From Sinorhizobium sp. A49 (GTDB lineage: Bacteria; Pseudomonadota; Alphaproteobacteria; Rhizobiales; Rhizobiaceae): DNA of 64,000 bases. The position numbers and the translations under genes are program-made. Shown one piece after another: positions 17,766 to 25,119 of the stretch (position 1 is its first letter; the number at the start of each line of letters is the position of its first letter). The DNA is taken from contig NZ_MUNW01000082.1 in assembly GCF_002002725.1 (NCBI RefSeq), positions 1 to 64,000 of the forward strand, read 5' to 3'. The notes under the pieces are model-generated. The model did no database searches. It was not told where the DNA came from and saw only the letters and a program-made list of their open reading frames with translations.

Positions 17766-18656
17766 TTGCCTTGCGCGGTCCGGTTGGTGTATTCAGCCTG
17801 TCTGTCCATCTCCCACGCTGTAGCACCGGATCTCCACTTGAGCGCGTTCGTCGAGGGTACCCTGACTTTTCTCACCATTCTCGCGGTCATCTACGCCGCC
17901 ACGGTGCTCGTCTATTTTGCGCTCGGTTACGGCATCACCTGGCTCAATGATCGTAATCCGGAGCGGCGCATCCAAAAGGGGCGGCGAGGCGAGAAACGCA
18001 AGGCGATCGAGATCCGCCAGAGCATGGCGTCTATCCTTGTGACCTGCACGTCCGTTGCGATCGGCCTCTTCGTCCAGTATCAGGGATGGACCCTGTTTTC
18101 ACCGTGGGACTTCAGCTGGTGGACGGCCGTGCCGCTCTTCCTGCTTTGCATGGTGTTGTTCGACGCGTGGTTCTATTTTGCGCACCGGCTGCTGCACACC
18201 AAGCTGTTCTACAAATATCATCTTCTGCATCACCGCAGCGTCGCACCGACGGTGTGGAGCAACGATTCGATCGGCCTGGTCGATACAGCCCTGTCGCAGG
18301 GTTATTATGCCGTCATCACGTTTGTGGTGCCGTTTCCGCCGCTGATTCTGCTGGCGCACCGGTTGTTCGACCAGATCAATGGCACGTTCGGGCACGCGGG
18401 CTTTGAGTATTTCGCCTCATCGACGGCGCGCTACCCGTCGCCGCTGCTCTGCACCACCTATCACGACCAGCACCACGAAGAGTTCAAATACAATTTCGCG
18501 AATTATTTCTCCTTCTGGGACCGCGTGCTCGGCACGATCTCGCCGGTCTACGACCGTCGGGTGGAGACGTTTGAGGGTGAGGCGCCGGCCATCAACCTCA
18601 AGCGACCTTCGCAATCTGCCGCTGCGCAGGAAGCAACGGCTACCTCCGATCGGTAA
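17766..18656 (+). CDS. Membrane di-iron fatty acid hydroxylase/sterol desaturase family protein
   Basis: About 296 residues. After an N-terminal stretch and two membrane segments come histidine clusters of the fatty acid hydroxylase superfamily: HRLLH (about 142), HLLHHR (about 155) and HDQHHE (about 236). Thirteen bases separate it from the PanB-like gene, so it is probably the last gene of the mocDEF-like operon. This would give the operon two different membrane di-iron enzymes. Substrate is unknown; family members hydroxylate lipids, sterols, carotenoids or ether lipids. The exact start is uncertain because the first ~25 residues are not family-like and no strong ribosome binding site is visible. 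Confidence 0.75.
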   Translation: MPCAVRLVYSACLSISHAVAPDLHLSAFVEGTLTFLTILAVIYAATVLVYFALGYGITWLNDRNPERRIQKGRRGEKRKAIEIRQSMASILVTCTSVAIGLFVQYQGWTLFSPWDFSWWTAVPLFLLCMVLFDAWFYFAHRLLHTKLFYKYHLLHHRSVAPTVWSNDSIGLVDTALSQGYYAVITFVVPFPPLILLAHRLFDQINGTFGHAGFEYFASSTARYPSPLLCTTYHDQHHEEFKYNFANYFSFWDRVLGTISPVYDRRVETFEGEAPAINLKRPSQSAAAQEATATSDR

Positions 18657-18702
18657 TCCGCGACCCTCACTGCAAAGCCATTTTCTCTGATATCCGAGAT
18701 CG

Positions 18703-18790
18703 TTAGGTGATTTTTCCCGTTCGGGAAACAACCTCAGATCACCGTGCCTCGTCGTCTCCCGTAGCGGCCGCTAGGTTTCATGCAACCTAC
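18703..18790 (+). promoter_or_regulatory. Possible structured leader upstream of the sulfate-binding-protein gene
   Basis: Two inverted repeats lie between the hydroxylase and the sulfate operon. The first is nested: outer GGTGAT (18706-18711) with ATCACC (18738-18743) enclosing TTTCCCG/CGGGAAA (18713-18719, 18722-18728). The second is TAGGTT/AACCTA (18772-18777, 18784-18789), ending 26 bases before the start codon. No U-run follows, so a simple terminator is unlikely. It does not match a riboswitch consensus that I can recall with confidence. Confidence 0.45.
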
Positions 18791-18815
18791 CGCCTCTATT
18801 CCACCGGAGATACCC

Positions 18816-19802
18816 ATGAAGAAACTGCTGATTGCGGGCGCTGCCTTTGTCGCGCTGCTGAGCGGCCCGGCTTTTGCCGATGCGCCGACCACCCTTCTCA
18901 ATGCTTCCTACGATATCGCCCGGGAAATCTTTGCGGCCGAGAACGAAGCCTTCATCAAGGCGCATCCGGGCATCACGGTCGACCAGTCGCATGCCGGCAC
19001 CTCGAAGCAGGCGCGCGCGATCGTCGAAGGCCTGGAGGCTGACGTCGTCACCTTCAATCAGGTGACCGACATCGACTTCCTGGCAAAGAACGGTTTCGTC
19101 GCCGAGGGATGGCAGAAGGAATTTCCGAACAACGCGTCGCCCTTCTACTCCTTCCCGTCCTTCCTGGTGCGCGCCGGCAACCCGAAAGGCATCAAGGATT
19201 GGGGTGATCTCGCCCGTGACGACGTGAAGGTGATCTTCCCGAACCCGAAGACATCAGGCAATGCCCGCTACACCTATCTGGCGGCCACGGCCTATGCCAA
19301 GGAAGCTTTCAAGGACGATCCGGCCAAGGTCACCGAATTCGTCAAGAAGATTTTCGACAATGTTCCGGTCTTTGATACCGGCGGACGTGCGGCAACGACC
19401 ACCTTCGTCGAGCGCGAAATCGGCGATGTGATCATCACCTTTGAGGCGGAAACCCGATCGATCGCCAAACAATATGGGACCGACAAGTTTGAAAGCGTCG
19501 TGCCTTCGGTCAGCCTGCTTGCCGAATTCCCTGTCGCCGTCGTTGACAAGGTGGCAGACAAGCGCGGTTCGCGCGAATTGGCAAAGTCCTATCTCGATTT
19601 CCTCTATACCGAGGAGGGCCAGAAGATCGCCGCTGAATACGGCCACCGTGTCCACAACGAGAAAGTCGCGGCAGAGTTCAAGGACCAGTTTCCGCAGATC
19701 CGCCTGGTCAAGGTCGAAGATGTCTTCGGTGGTTGGGGCAAGATCAAGGACGAACACTTTGCCGCCGGTGCCGCTCTCGACCAGATCTATGGTAATCGCT
19801 AA
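18816..19802 (+). CDS. sbp: Sulfate/thiosulfate ABC transporter periplasmic binding protein
   Basis: A 328-residue binding protein of the Sbp/CysP family. The start at 18816 follows GGAGAT and gives a signal peptide cleaved after AFA at about residue 21. Family landmarks: LLNASYDIAREIF, QSHAGTSKQARAI, EADVVTFNQVTDIDFL, NPKTSGNARYTYLA and FVEREIGDVIITFEAE. It captures sulfate (or thiosulfate) in the periplasm for the CysTWA permease encoded directly downstream. A GC-rich hairpin in the 91-base gap to cysT probably gives higher expression of this gene than of the membrane components. Confidence 0.92.
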   Translation: MKKLLIAGAAFVALLSGPAFADAPTTLLNASYDIAREIFAAENEAFIKAHPGITVDQSHAGTSKQARAIVEGLEADVVTFNQVTDIDFLAKNGFVAEGWQKEFPNNASPFYSFPSFLVRAGNPKGIKDWGDLARDDVKVIFPNPKTSGNARYTYLAATAYAKEAFKDDPAKVTEFVKKIFDNVPVFDTGGRAATTTFVEREIGDVIITFEAETRSIAKQYGTDKFESVVPSVSLLAEFPVAVVDKVADKRGSRELAKSYLDFLYTEEGQKIAAEYGHRVHNEKVAAEFKDQFPQIRLVKVEDVFGGWGKIKDEHFAAGAALDQIYGNR

Positions 19803-19828
19803 CGAGCGATAGCATACCGAACCTTTTG

Positions 19829-19851
19829 CCCGGCGAGCTCTGCTCGCCGGG
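19829..19851 (+). promoter_or_regulatory. Intercistronic hairpin between sbp and cysT
   Basis: A perfect 10-bp stem CCCGGCGAGC/GCTCGCCGGG with a 3-base loop lies 26 bases after the binding-protein stop codon, without a following U-run. It parallels the hairpin after the inositol-class binding-protein gene at 8044-8070 and likely protects the upstream message or partly attenuates. Confidence 0.75.
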
Positions 19852-19893
19852 TTCTGCCATGAACGAAAGCCATGCCGCCGTGGAGGCGATCCC

Positions 19894-20715
19894 TTGAAAC
19901 GCAATGTCCTGCCCGGTCTTCCCTTGTCGCTGGGCATCACCCTCTTTTATGTCGGGCTGATCGTCGTGCTGCCTTTGGCGGCACTCGTCTTCAAGGCGGC
20001 GAGCCTGGGCCCAGCAGAATACTGGGCGATCGTCTCTTCGCCGCGCGCTGTCGCCAGCTACCGCGTCACCGTGATCTCAGCGCTTGTTGCCACCGCATTC
20101 AACCTCGTCTTCGGCCTGGCGCTTGCCTGGGTGCTTGTTCGCTATCGCTTTCCGGGACGACGCATTGTCGACGCGATCGTCGATCTGCCTTTCGCCCTGC
20201 CGACGGCTGTCGCCGGCATCGCCTTGACGACGCTCTTTGCCTCGAACGGCTGGTTCGGTACGCTTCTCGCACCTTTTGGCATCAAGGTGGCCTACACCCC
20301 GCTCGGCATCATGGTGGCCATGTGCTTCACCAGTCTGCCCTTTATCGTCCGCACGGTGCAGCCAGTGCTCGAAGACCTCGATCCTGCACTGGAGGAGGCT
20401 GCACAATCGCTCGGCGGATCGGATAGCGCGATTTTCGTGCGTGTCATCCTGCCGTTACTGATGCCGGCGCTGCTTGCGGGCCTCTCATTGTCTTTCGCCC
20501 GGTCGCTCGGCGAGTTCGGGGCAATCATCTTCATCGCCGGAAACCAGCCGATGGAAACCGAAATCACCGCCTTGCTCGCCTTCATCCGGCTTGAGGAATA
20601 CGACTATCAGGCGGCGGCCGCGATCGCCTCGGTGCTGTTGATTACTGCCTTCCTGATGCTAGCCGCCACCAATCTCCTGCAGGCGCGTGCCTTGCGCTAC
20701 ACCGCGAGGTCCTGA
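19894..20715 (+). CDS. cysT: Sulfate ABC transporter permease CysT (CysU)
   Basis: A 273-residue inner-membrane permease with six predicted membrane segments and the cytoplasmic EAA loop EEAAQSLGGSDSAIFVRVIL (about residue 168), where CysA docks. The best start is the TTG at 19894, preceded by GGAGGCGAT. The family-specific motif VDLPFALPTAVAGIALTTLF and RSLGEFGAIIFIAGN are typical of CysT. It pairs with CysW, whose gene starts two bases after this stop. Confidence 0.92.
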   Translation: MKRNVLPGLPLSLGITLFYVGLIVVLPLAALVFKAASLGPAEYWAIVSSPRAVASYRVTVISALVATAFNLVFGLALAWVLVRYRFPGRRIVDAIVDLPFALPTAVAGIALTTLFASNGWFGTLLAPFGIKVAYTPLGIMVAMCFTSLPFIVRTVQPVLEDLDPALEEAAQSLGGSDSAIFVRVILPLLMPALLAGLSLSFARSLGEFGAIIFIAGNQPMETEITALLAFIRLEEYDYQAAAAIASVLLITAFLMLAATNLLQARALRYTARS

Positions 20716-20717
20716 CG

Positions 20718-21605
20718 ATGACCCCGACCAGACGCAAACCGCCGCGCGTCGGCGACGGACCGATCATCCGCCGCGTGCTCATCGGCACGACCCTGTTCTT
20801 CGGCGCCATTCTGGTGCTGGCGCCACTAATCGTGATTGCGGTCGAAGCTTTCAGTCAGGGGTTGAAAGCCTACGGCGCCACCATCGCGCATCCGGACACG
20901 CGCCACGCGATTTTTATGACGGTCGCGACCGCGCTGATCGCCGTTCCCATCAATACCGCCTTCGGCCTAGCCGCCGCCTGGGCGATCACCAAGTTCGATT
21001 TCTGGGGGCGGCGCGCGCTTCTGGTCGTGATCGAAATCCCGTTCTCGATCTCGCCGATCGTTGCCGGCGTCGCCTATCTCTTCGTCTACGGCCTGCAGGG
21101 CCTGTTCGGGCCGATGCTCGAGGCGGCCGATATCAAGATCCTCTTCGCTCTGCCGGGCATTGTGCTCGCCTCGATGTTCGTGACGGCACCGTTCGTCGCG
21201 CGCGAACTCATTCCGCTGATGCAGGCGCAGGGTAGGGACCTCGAAGAGGCAGCAACCTCGCTCGGTGCATCCGGCTGGCGCACGTTCTTTTCCGTCACGC
21301 TGCCGAATGTGAAATGGGCGCTGCTTTACGGCGTCGTGCTCTGCAACGCCCGTGTCATGGGCGAGTTTGGCGCCGTCTCCGTCGTCTCCGGCAATATTCG
21401 CGGCCAGACCAACACGCTGCCGCTCCATATCGAGCTGCTCTATCACGACTACCAGGCGGCGGGCGCCTTTGCCGCCGCTTCGATCCTCGCGACGCTTGCC
21501 GTCGTCACCATCATCGCCAAGGTTGCGCTCGAGCGCCGCGGTGCCGGCCGCCGGCCGGCGTTTGCCGCCGCCGCCAAAGAACAGAACGCAGGAACTCGTC
21601 CATGA
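20718..21605 (+). CDS. cysW: Sulfate ABC transporter permease CysW
   Basis: A 295-residue permease, six membrane segments, with the EAA loop EEAATSLGASGWRTFFSVTL near residue 177 and family segments IEIPFSISPIVAGVAYLFVYG and MGEFGAVSVVSGNIRGQTNT. Forms the heterodimeric channel with CysT. Its last codon and stop overlap the start of cysA (ATGA, 21602-21605), indicating translational coupling. Confidence 0.92.
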   Translation: MTPTRRKPPRVGDGPIIRRVLIGTTLFFGAILVLAPLIVIAVEAFSQGLKAYGATIAHPDTRHAIFMTVATALIAVPINTAFGLAAAWAITKFDFWGRRALLVVIEIPFSISPIVAGVAYLFVYGLQGLFGPMLEAADIKILFALPGIVLASMFVTAPFVARELIPLMQAQGRDLEEAATSLGASGWRTFFSVTLPNVKWALLYGVVLCNARVMGEFGAVSVVSGNIRGQTNTLPLHIELLYHDYQAAGAFAAASILATLAVVTIIAKVALERRGAGRRPAFAAAAKEQNAGTRP

Positions 21606-22627
21606 AAATCCGTCTCGATCAGGTCGTCAAAACCTTCGACACGTTCCGTGCCGTGCATGGCGTTTCGCTCGAGATCGAGAGCGGACAGCTTGTAGCGCTG
21701 CTTGGCCCTTCCGGCTCCGGCAAGACGACGATCCTGCGCATGGTGGCCGGGCTCGAATATGCCGATGGCGGCCACATCTATTTCGGCGATCAGGACGCAA
21801 CAGACATCCCGGTGCGCGATCGCGGCGTCGGCTTCGTCTTTCAGCACTACGCGCTCTTCCCGCATATGACGGTGGCCGAGAACATCGCCTTCGGCATGAA
21901 GGTTTCCAAAACCAGGCGCAGCAAGACCGAAATCGCCACCCGTGTTCTGGAACTGCTTCGGCTGGTCAGGCTCGAGGGCCTTGGCGACCGCTTCCCCGGC
22001 CAGATTTCCGGCGGCCAACGCCAGCGTGTGGCACTCGCCCGCGCGCTTGCCGTCGATCCGAAGGTGCTGCTGCTCGACGAACCGTTCGGCGCGCTTGATG
22101 CCAATGTCCGCCGAGACCTGCGCCGCTGGCTTCGCGAGATTCACGATGAACTGGGCATTACGACCTTGTTCGTGACGCATGACCAGGAAGAGGCGCTAGA
22201 TCTCGCCGACCAAGTGGTCATCCTCAATGAAGGCAAGATCGTGCAGGAGGGCACGCCTGCGGACGTTTGTCGGCATCCGGGCTCGGCCTTTGTCATGCAG
22301 TTTCTCGGGGACGTGAACAAGTTTCCAGGCGTGGCGCGGGATGGTTTCGTTTTTGTCGGCGAGACAGCAACAGGTATCGCATCTACCGAAGATGGTCCGG
22401 TCGACGTCTTGGTGAGGCCACGCGATGTGGTTTGGCAGAAGAATGGGGGAGGAATTCCGGTGGATATCGAACGTTTCCTCCATCGGCCCGATGGGTTGAG
22501 CGTCGTTGGTACGACCAAAGATGGTGTTCGCGTGGAGTTTGAAATCCCTGAAAAAGCTGAACCCGATCTGTCTCGGGGGGCTGGGATTAGCCTTAGGAAC
22601 GCGCAGGTTTTCCGGAGAGGTGTTTAA
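21602..22627 (+). CDS. cysA: Sulfate/thiosulfate ABC transporter ATPase CysA
   Basis: A 341-residue ABC ATPase, the usual CysA length. Walker A GPSGSGKTT (about 36), signature ISGGQRQRVALARAL (about 137), Walker B VLLLDEPFGALD (about 158) and the H-loop TLFVTHDQEEAL (about 190) are intact, followed by the CysA regulatory C-terminus with VDVLVRPRDV. It energises the CysTW permease. The start at 21602 overlaps the cysW stop. The C-terminal ~30 residues after FEIPEKAEPD look slightly unusual. A degraded fragment related to this gene lies at 24818-25001. Confidence 0.93.
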   Translation: MKIRLDQVVKTFDTFRAVHGVSLEIESGQLVALLGPSGSGKTTILRMVAGLEYADGGHIYFGDQDATDIPVRDRGVGFVFQHYALFPHMTVAENIAFGMKVSKTRRSKTEIATRVLELLRLVRLEGLGDRFPGQISGGQRQRVALARALAVDPKVLLLDEPFGALDANVRRDLRRWLREIHDELGITTLFVTHDQEEALDLADQVVILNEGKIVQEGTPADVCRHPGSAFVMQFLGDVNKFPGVARDGFVFVGETATGIASTEDGPVDVLVRPRDVVWQKNGGGIPVDIERFLHRPDGLSVVGTTKDGVRVEFEIPEKAEPDLSRGAGISLRNAQVFRRGV

Positions 22628-22847
22628 ATCGAGTGCGCGTGCAAGACCTTAAAAAGCGGCGAATTAACCGGCGTCGGAGACCCGGCGCAAGTATCATGCT
22701 GAACCGATCTTCATGAAAATGAGGAGAGACATGTCTCCTACAGAACATCGCAGTGAGATCGAGAAGAGAAGATCACGGCGTTTTGGCGTTCAGCGGAGCC
22801 GGCGGGCGTAACGCAACGATAACCTGCGCGCCGGTGAGCGGAAATCC

Positions 22848-22899
22848 GGCCGGTTGTCCTTACTTAAAGCGCCTGCGCGGTAAGATCAGGACAACGGCC
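22848..22899. other. Hairpin in the gap after cysA
   Basis: The 308-base gap between cysA and the TumA-like gene holds no gene. Its clearest structure is an imperfect stem GGCC-g-GTTGTCCT (22848-22860) with AGGACAACGGCC (22888-22899), a 12-bp stem with one bulged G. No strong U-run follows, so it may be a factor-dependent 3' end or an unrelated dyad. Confidence 0.45.
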
Positions 22900-22935
22900 T
22901 AAGGTCTTCTCAGCATCCCTTTTTGGGGAGGACAC

Positions 22936-23307
22936 CTACGCCGCCGATTTTGCGGACGTCATTACCATGTCAACGTGAATGTTTGCGAAGGGGCATGTAA
23001 GTGCACCACGTTCATCACGCTCGATTAGTCCTAAATTGACAAGCACCGCAGCGTCTTCATGCACGCGCTTGACATCTCGCCCTAGCCGGCGCGCAAGTTC
23101 ACGGACTCCGATCGTTTCACTCCTGAGAAGCTCGTTCAGCATCTCCCATCGACGTTCGGTAAGGTGGGAGAAAAAGGCTCCGGGAGTAGCAAAATTCAGC
23201 GTCTCGCCCTGATAGGTTCCGGTGGCAAGACCCACCTTGGCCTTCTCTCCGGAGGCGCGCAGGGCCGATTTCCAATCGGTGTTCGTCGTGATGGTCAATG
23301 TCCTCAT
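22936..23307 (-). CDS. TumA-like HTH antitoxin/regulator
   Basis: A 123-residue protein with a winged-helix DNA-binding region: RRWEMLNELLRSETIGVREL, then ARRLGRDVKRVHEDAAVL and a wing (about residues 52-105), of the type partnered with TumE toxins. The start codon overlaps the TumE-like stop (ATGA, 23304-23307), so the pair is one operon with the toxin gene first. It probably binds the toxin and represses the operon through the palindrome at 23588-23607. Since the toxin frame carries an early stop, this may now be an orphan antitoxin. Confidence 0.75.
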   Translation of the reverse strand: MRTLTITTNTDWKSALRASGEKAKVGLATGTYQGETLNFATPGAFFSHLTERRWEMLNELLRSETIGVRELARRLGRDVKRVHEDAAVLVNLGLIERDERGALTCPFANIHVDMVMTSAKSAA

Positions 23308-23588
23308 GACTGCCTCCGTTTTTCGATCTCGGACATGAAGTCCTCAATGAGTTGCTCAAGCGACGTGAACTGGTAAGGATACTCCTTGCCGTCCAGATGC
23401 ATATGATCACCCTTGCCGCGCTCGTTATCGAAACCGACGACGCGCTCGCGGTTTCGAATATAGACCATGCGATACTTGAAACCGTGCGTGGTCGGGGGAA
23501 CGGGTTCCGGCAGCTTCCAGATGACAAACTGGATGATGCTGCCGTCTGCTTCAACGTTTTTGTGCTCGGTGATTTTTTACGCATCCAT
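23304..23588 (-). pseudogene. TumE-family toxin gene with an in-frame stop at codon 4
   Basis: Reading the minus strand from the ATG at 23588 gives MDA-stop-KITEHKNVEADGSII..., then VIWKLPEPVPPTTHGFKYR, VVGFDNERGKGDHMH and a terminal ...MSEIEKRRQS, a full-length (~94-codon) TumE family sequence. The fourth codon is TAA (23579-23577) where AAA would restore a normal N-terminus, a single-base difference. No ATG, GTG or TTG follows before residue ~37, so full-length toxin should not be made unless a non-standard start is used. The stop overlaps the antitoxin start. Called a pseudogene on this evidence; a sequencing error is the alternative. Confidence 0.8.
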
Positions 23589-23607
23589 GTTGGCTAAAAT
23601 GCCAACA
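23588..23607 (-). promoter_or_regulatory. Palindrome overlapping the TumE start, candidate autoregulatory operator
   Basis: TGTTGGC (23588-23594) and GCCAACA (23601-23607) form perfect 7-bp arms around a 6-base AT-rich spacer. The palindrome reaches the first base of the toxin ATG. Operators in such positions are common for antitoxin-mediated repression. Confidence 0.6.
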
Positions 23608-23959
23608 ATTGCCGCTGTTGTCAATCTAGCCAACGCTGCGGTGTTCTATACAGATCGCAGGCTTCCCTGAGTACCGGCAGGAGTATCATAGAAGGGCCTA
23701 TGCCGAAGGCGCCAGTGTTGCCCCCGGGCGACGCCGCCAACGGTGCGCACAAGAAGCAATTTCATGCTCTAAGAATTTAATCGTTGGGCCACTTTCATTT
23801 CTTCAAGCACGTCATCGGATGAAGTTCGCAGGGGGGGCGAGGCCAGCATTCGTGGCGAGCCTTCGTGCACGTGCAGATCTTACGGGCGTCTACACTGTGT
23901 GCTTGGAAAGATCGCCCAATTCCATTGGTGGGAAGGCCAATTTGTCGAACACGCAACAA
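23608..23959. other. Intergenic stretch with no visible gene
   Basis: About 350 bases between the two toxin-antitoxin loci. No open frame with a recognisable domain or ribosome binding site, no strong hairpin with a U-run, and no RNA gene signature was seen. Confidence 0.4.
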
Positions 23960-24319
23960 TTACGACGCCAATAGGCGTGCCTCGGAAAAGTGGTCGGCAG
24001 CTTCTTCCAGCACCTCTTCTGCCCACTGGTTGAGACTCTTTCCCGAAAGCTCGGCAGCAAGAGCTGCTCGGCGATGGACTTCGGGAGCGACACGAAACAT
24101 CATCTTGCCAGAATAGGGTCTCTGCGGCTCATTGCCTATTTTCCTGCAGGTCTCGAGATAATCATCGACGGCCTCATGGAAGGCCTTCTTCAGTTCAGCG
24201 ACGCTGTCACCGTGAAAGCCGATGACATCGGAGATACCTGCAATCCTGCCGAAAAACACTTCGTCCTCAGCGTCGAATTCGATTCGAGCGTGATACCCGT
24301 TGTAAGTCATGGTGTTCAT
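23960..24319 (-). CDS. hicB: HicB-family antitoxin
   Basis: A 119-residue antitoxin. Residues 1-60 form the HicB partial-RNase-H fold (YNGYHARIEFDAEDEVFFGR, then IAGISDVIGFHGDSVAELKK) and the C-terminal half carries a ribbon-helix-helix/Arc-type DNA-binding segment (GKMMFRVAPEVHRRAALAAE, then SGKSLNQWAEEVLEEA). It neutralises the HicA toxin encoded immediately upstream and represses the operon. The start overlaps the hicA stop by four bases, giving coupled translation with the toxin gene first, the usual hicAB order. Confidence 0.9.
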   Translation of the reverse strand: MNTMTYNGYHARIEFDAEDEVFFGRIAGISDVIGFHGDSVAELKKAFHEAVDDYLETCRKIGNEPQRPYSGKMMFRVAPEVHRRAALAAELSGKSLNQWAEEVLEEAADHFSEARLLAS

Positions 24320-24570
24320 GGCGTTACTCCAATCTGCATCAGGAACTCGCGAGCATCGCGCACCTGATAACGCTTTGCTTTCTTGTCCGGATGAGGTCGA
24401 TGGAAGCTCGCAATGATTCCGTCTTTTTCGAACTTAATGCGGGAACCGTTGCCCTCGATCACGTTCGCTCCGGCAGCCACAAGCAGTTTTTCTATGGCGG
24501 CCCATTCAATGGTTCCAGAAACCGGGTTCTTGAACACATCCGCAAGGGTCTTTTTCTGCTTGCTGTTCAT
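24316..24570 (-). CDS. hicA: HicA-family mRNA interferase toxin
   Basis: An 84-residue toxin with the small double-stranded-RNA-binding-like fold. The segment GNGSRIKFEKDGIIASFHRP carries the conserved GS.....F...H pattern, with the histidine (about residue 57) in the catalytic position for ribosome-independent mRNA cleavage. Slightly longer at the N-terminus than minimal HicA proteins. Intact, together with hicB; a 7-bp-arm palindrome lies 18 bases upstream of the start. Confidence 0.88.
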   Translation of the reverse strand: MNSKQKKTLADVFKNPVSGTIEWAAIEKLLVAAGANVIEGNGSRIKFEKDGIIASFHRPHPDKKAKRYQVRDAREFLMQIGVTP

Positions 24571-24587
24571 GCTAGCAAATGTAGTGA

Positions 24588-24608
24588 CGCTTGCAGATTA
24601 TGCAAGCG
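24588..24608 (-). promoter_or_regulatory. Palindrome upstream of hicA, candidate HicB operator
   Basis: CGCTTGC (24588-24594) and GCAAGCG (24602-24608) are perfect 7-bp arms around a 7-base AT-rich spacer. It lies in the promoter region of hicAB, where ribbon-helix-helix antitoxins normally bind. Confidence 0.6.
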
Positions 24609-24817
24609 CAAACTCAACTTCGTGAATTGGATCGAGCTGAGCACGCAGAAAAGTCCTACGCTCACGTGCGGCTGTCAGTGCCGGAGCCTAGCACGGCTTC
24701 GTCATTGCCCGACCAGCGCACCAGCCGCTTACCGGCGGCCTCGCAGAAGGCCAGCCCGAAACGGAAACCAGGAACCGCGCCCACCTGCGCTTCGTGGCGG
24801 TCCTCCACGGTCCTGTT

Positions 24818-25001
24818 GACTGCTTCTCGAAGAACCTTTCGTGGCGCTTGAGCCTATCTCCGGCGAGATCTTCGACGCTGGTTTCGCGAGATCCACGACG
24901 AGTTGGGCATGACCATCCTGTTTGCACTTCACGATCAGGAGCAAGCGCCGGACCTCGCCAACCGGGTGGTGATCCTGACGATTAAGCTGGCACCTGCCTG
25001 A
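24818..25001 (+). pseudogene. Frameshifted fragment of a cysA-like ABC ATPase gene
   Basis: The stretch aligns to cysA around Walker B and the H-loop. It reads RRDLRRWFREIHDELGMTIL, then HDQEQAPDLANRVVIL in one frame, against RRDLRRWLREIHDELGITTL and HDQEEALDLADQVVIL in the intact gene. Upstream the similarity continues in another frame (TGCTTCTCGAAGAACC versus the TGCTGCTCGACGAACC Walker B codons) after a one-base loss. The start, Walker A and C-terminus are missing. DNA identity is only partial, so it is an old or heterologous duplicate. Nearby minus-strand sequence (about 24690-24830) encodes an uncharacterised peptide-like stretch, also probably a remnant; the rest of 24609-25119 shows no gene. 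Confidence 0.75.
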
Positions 25002-25119
25002 AACAACATTGGGTGCATGGATATTCGGTTTGCGCAGTGGAATTATGAGTTAAATTTCATTCAAAGCTCTGGCATAAGCGGCATACCGACTCCGGTTTCG
25101 CTGAATTGCAAGATAGAGA

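Noticed and set aside
18703-18745. Rho-independent terminator of the upstream operon
   Set aside because: The stem is not followed by a U-run on either strand and is interrupted by a long one-sided internal loop.
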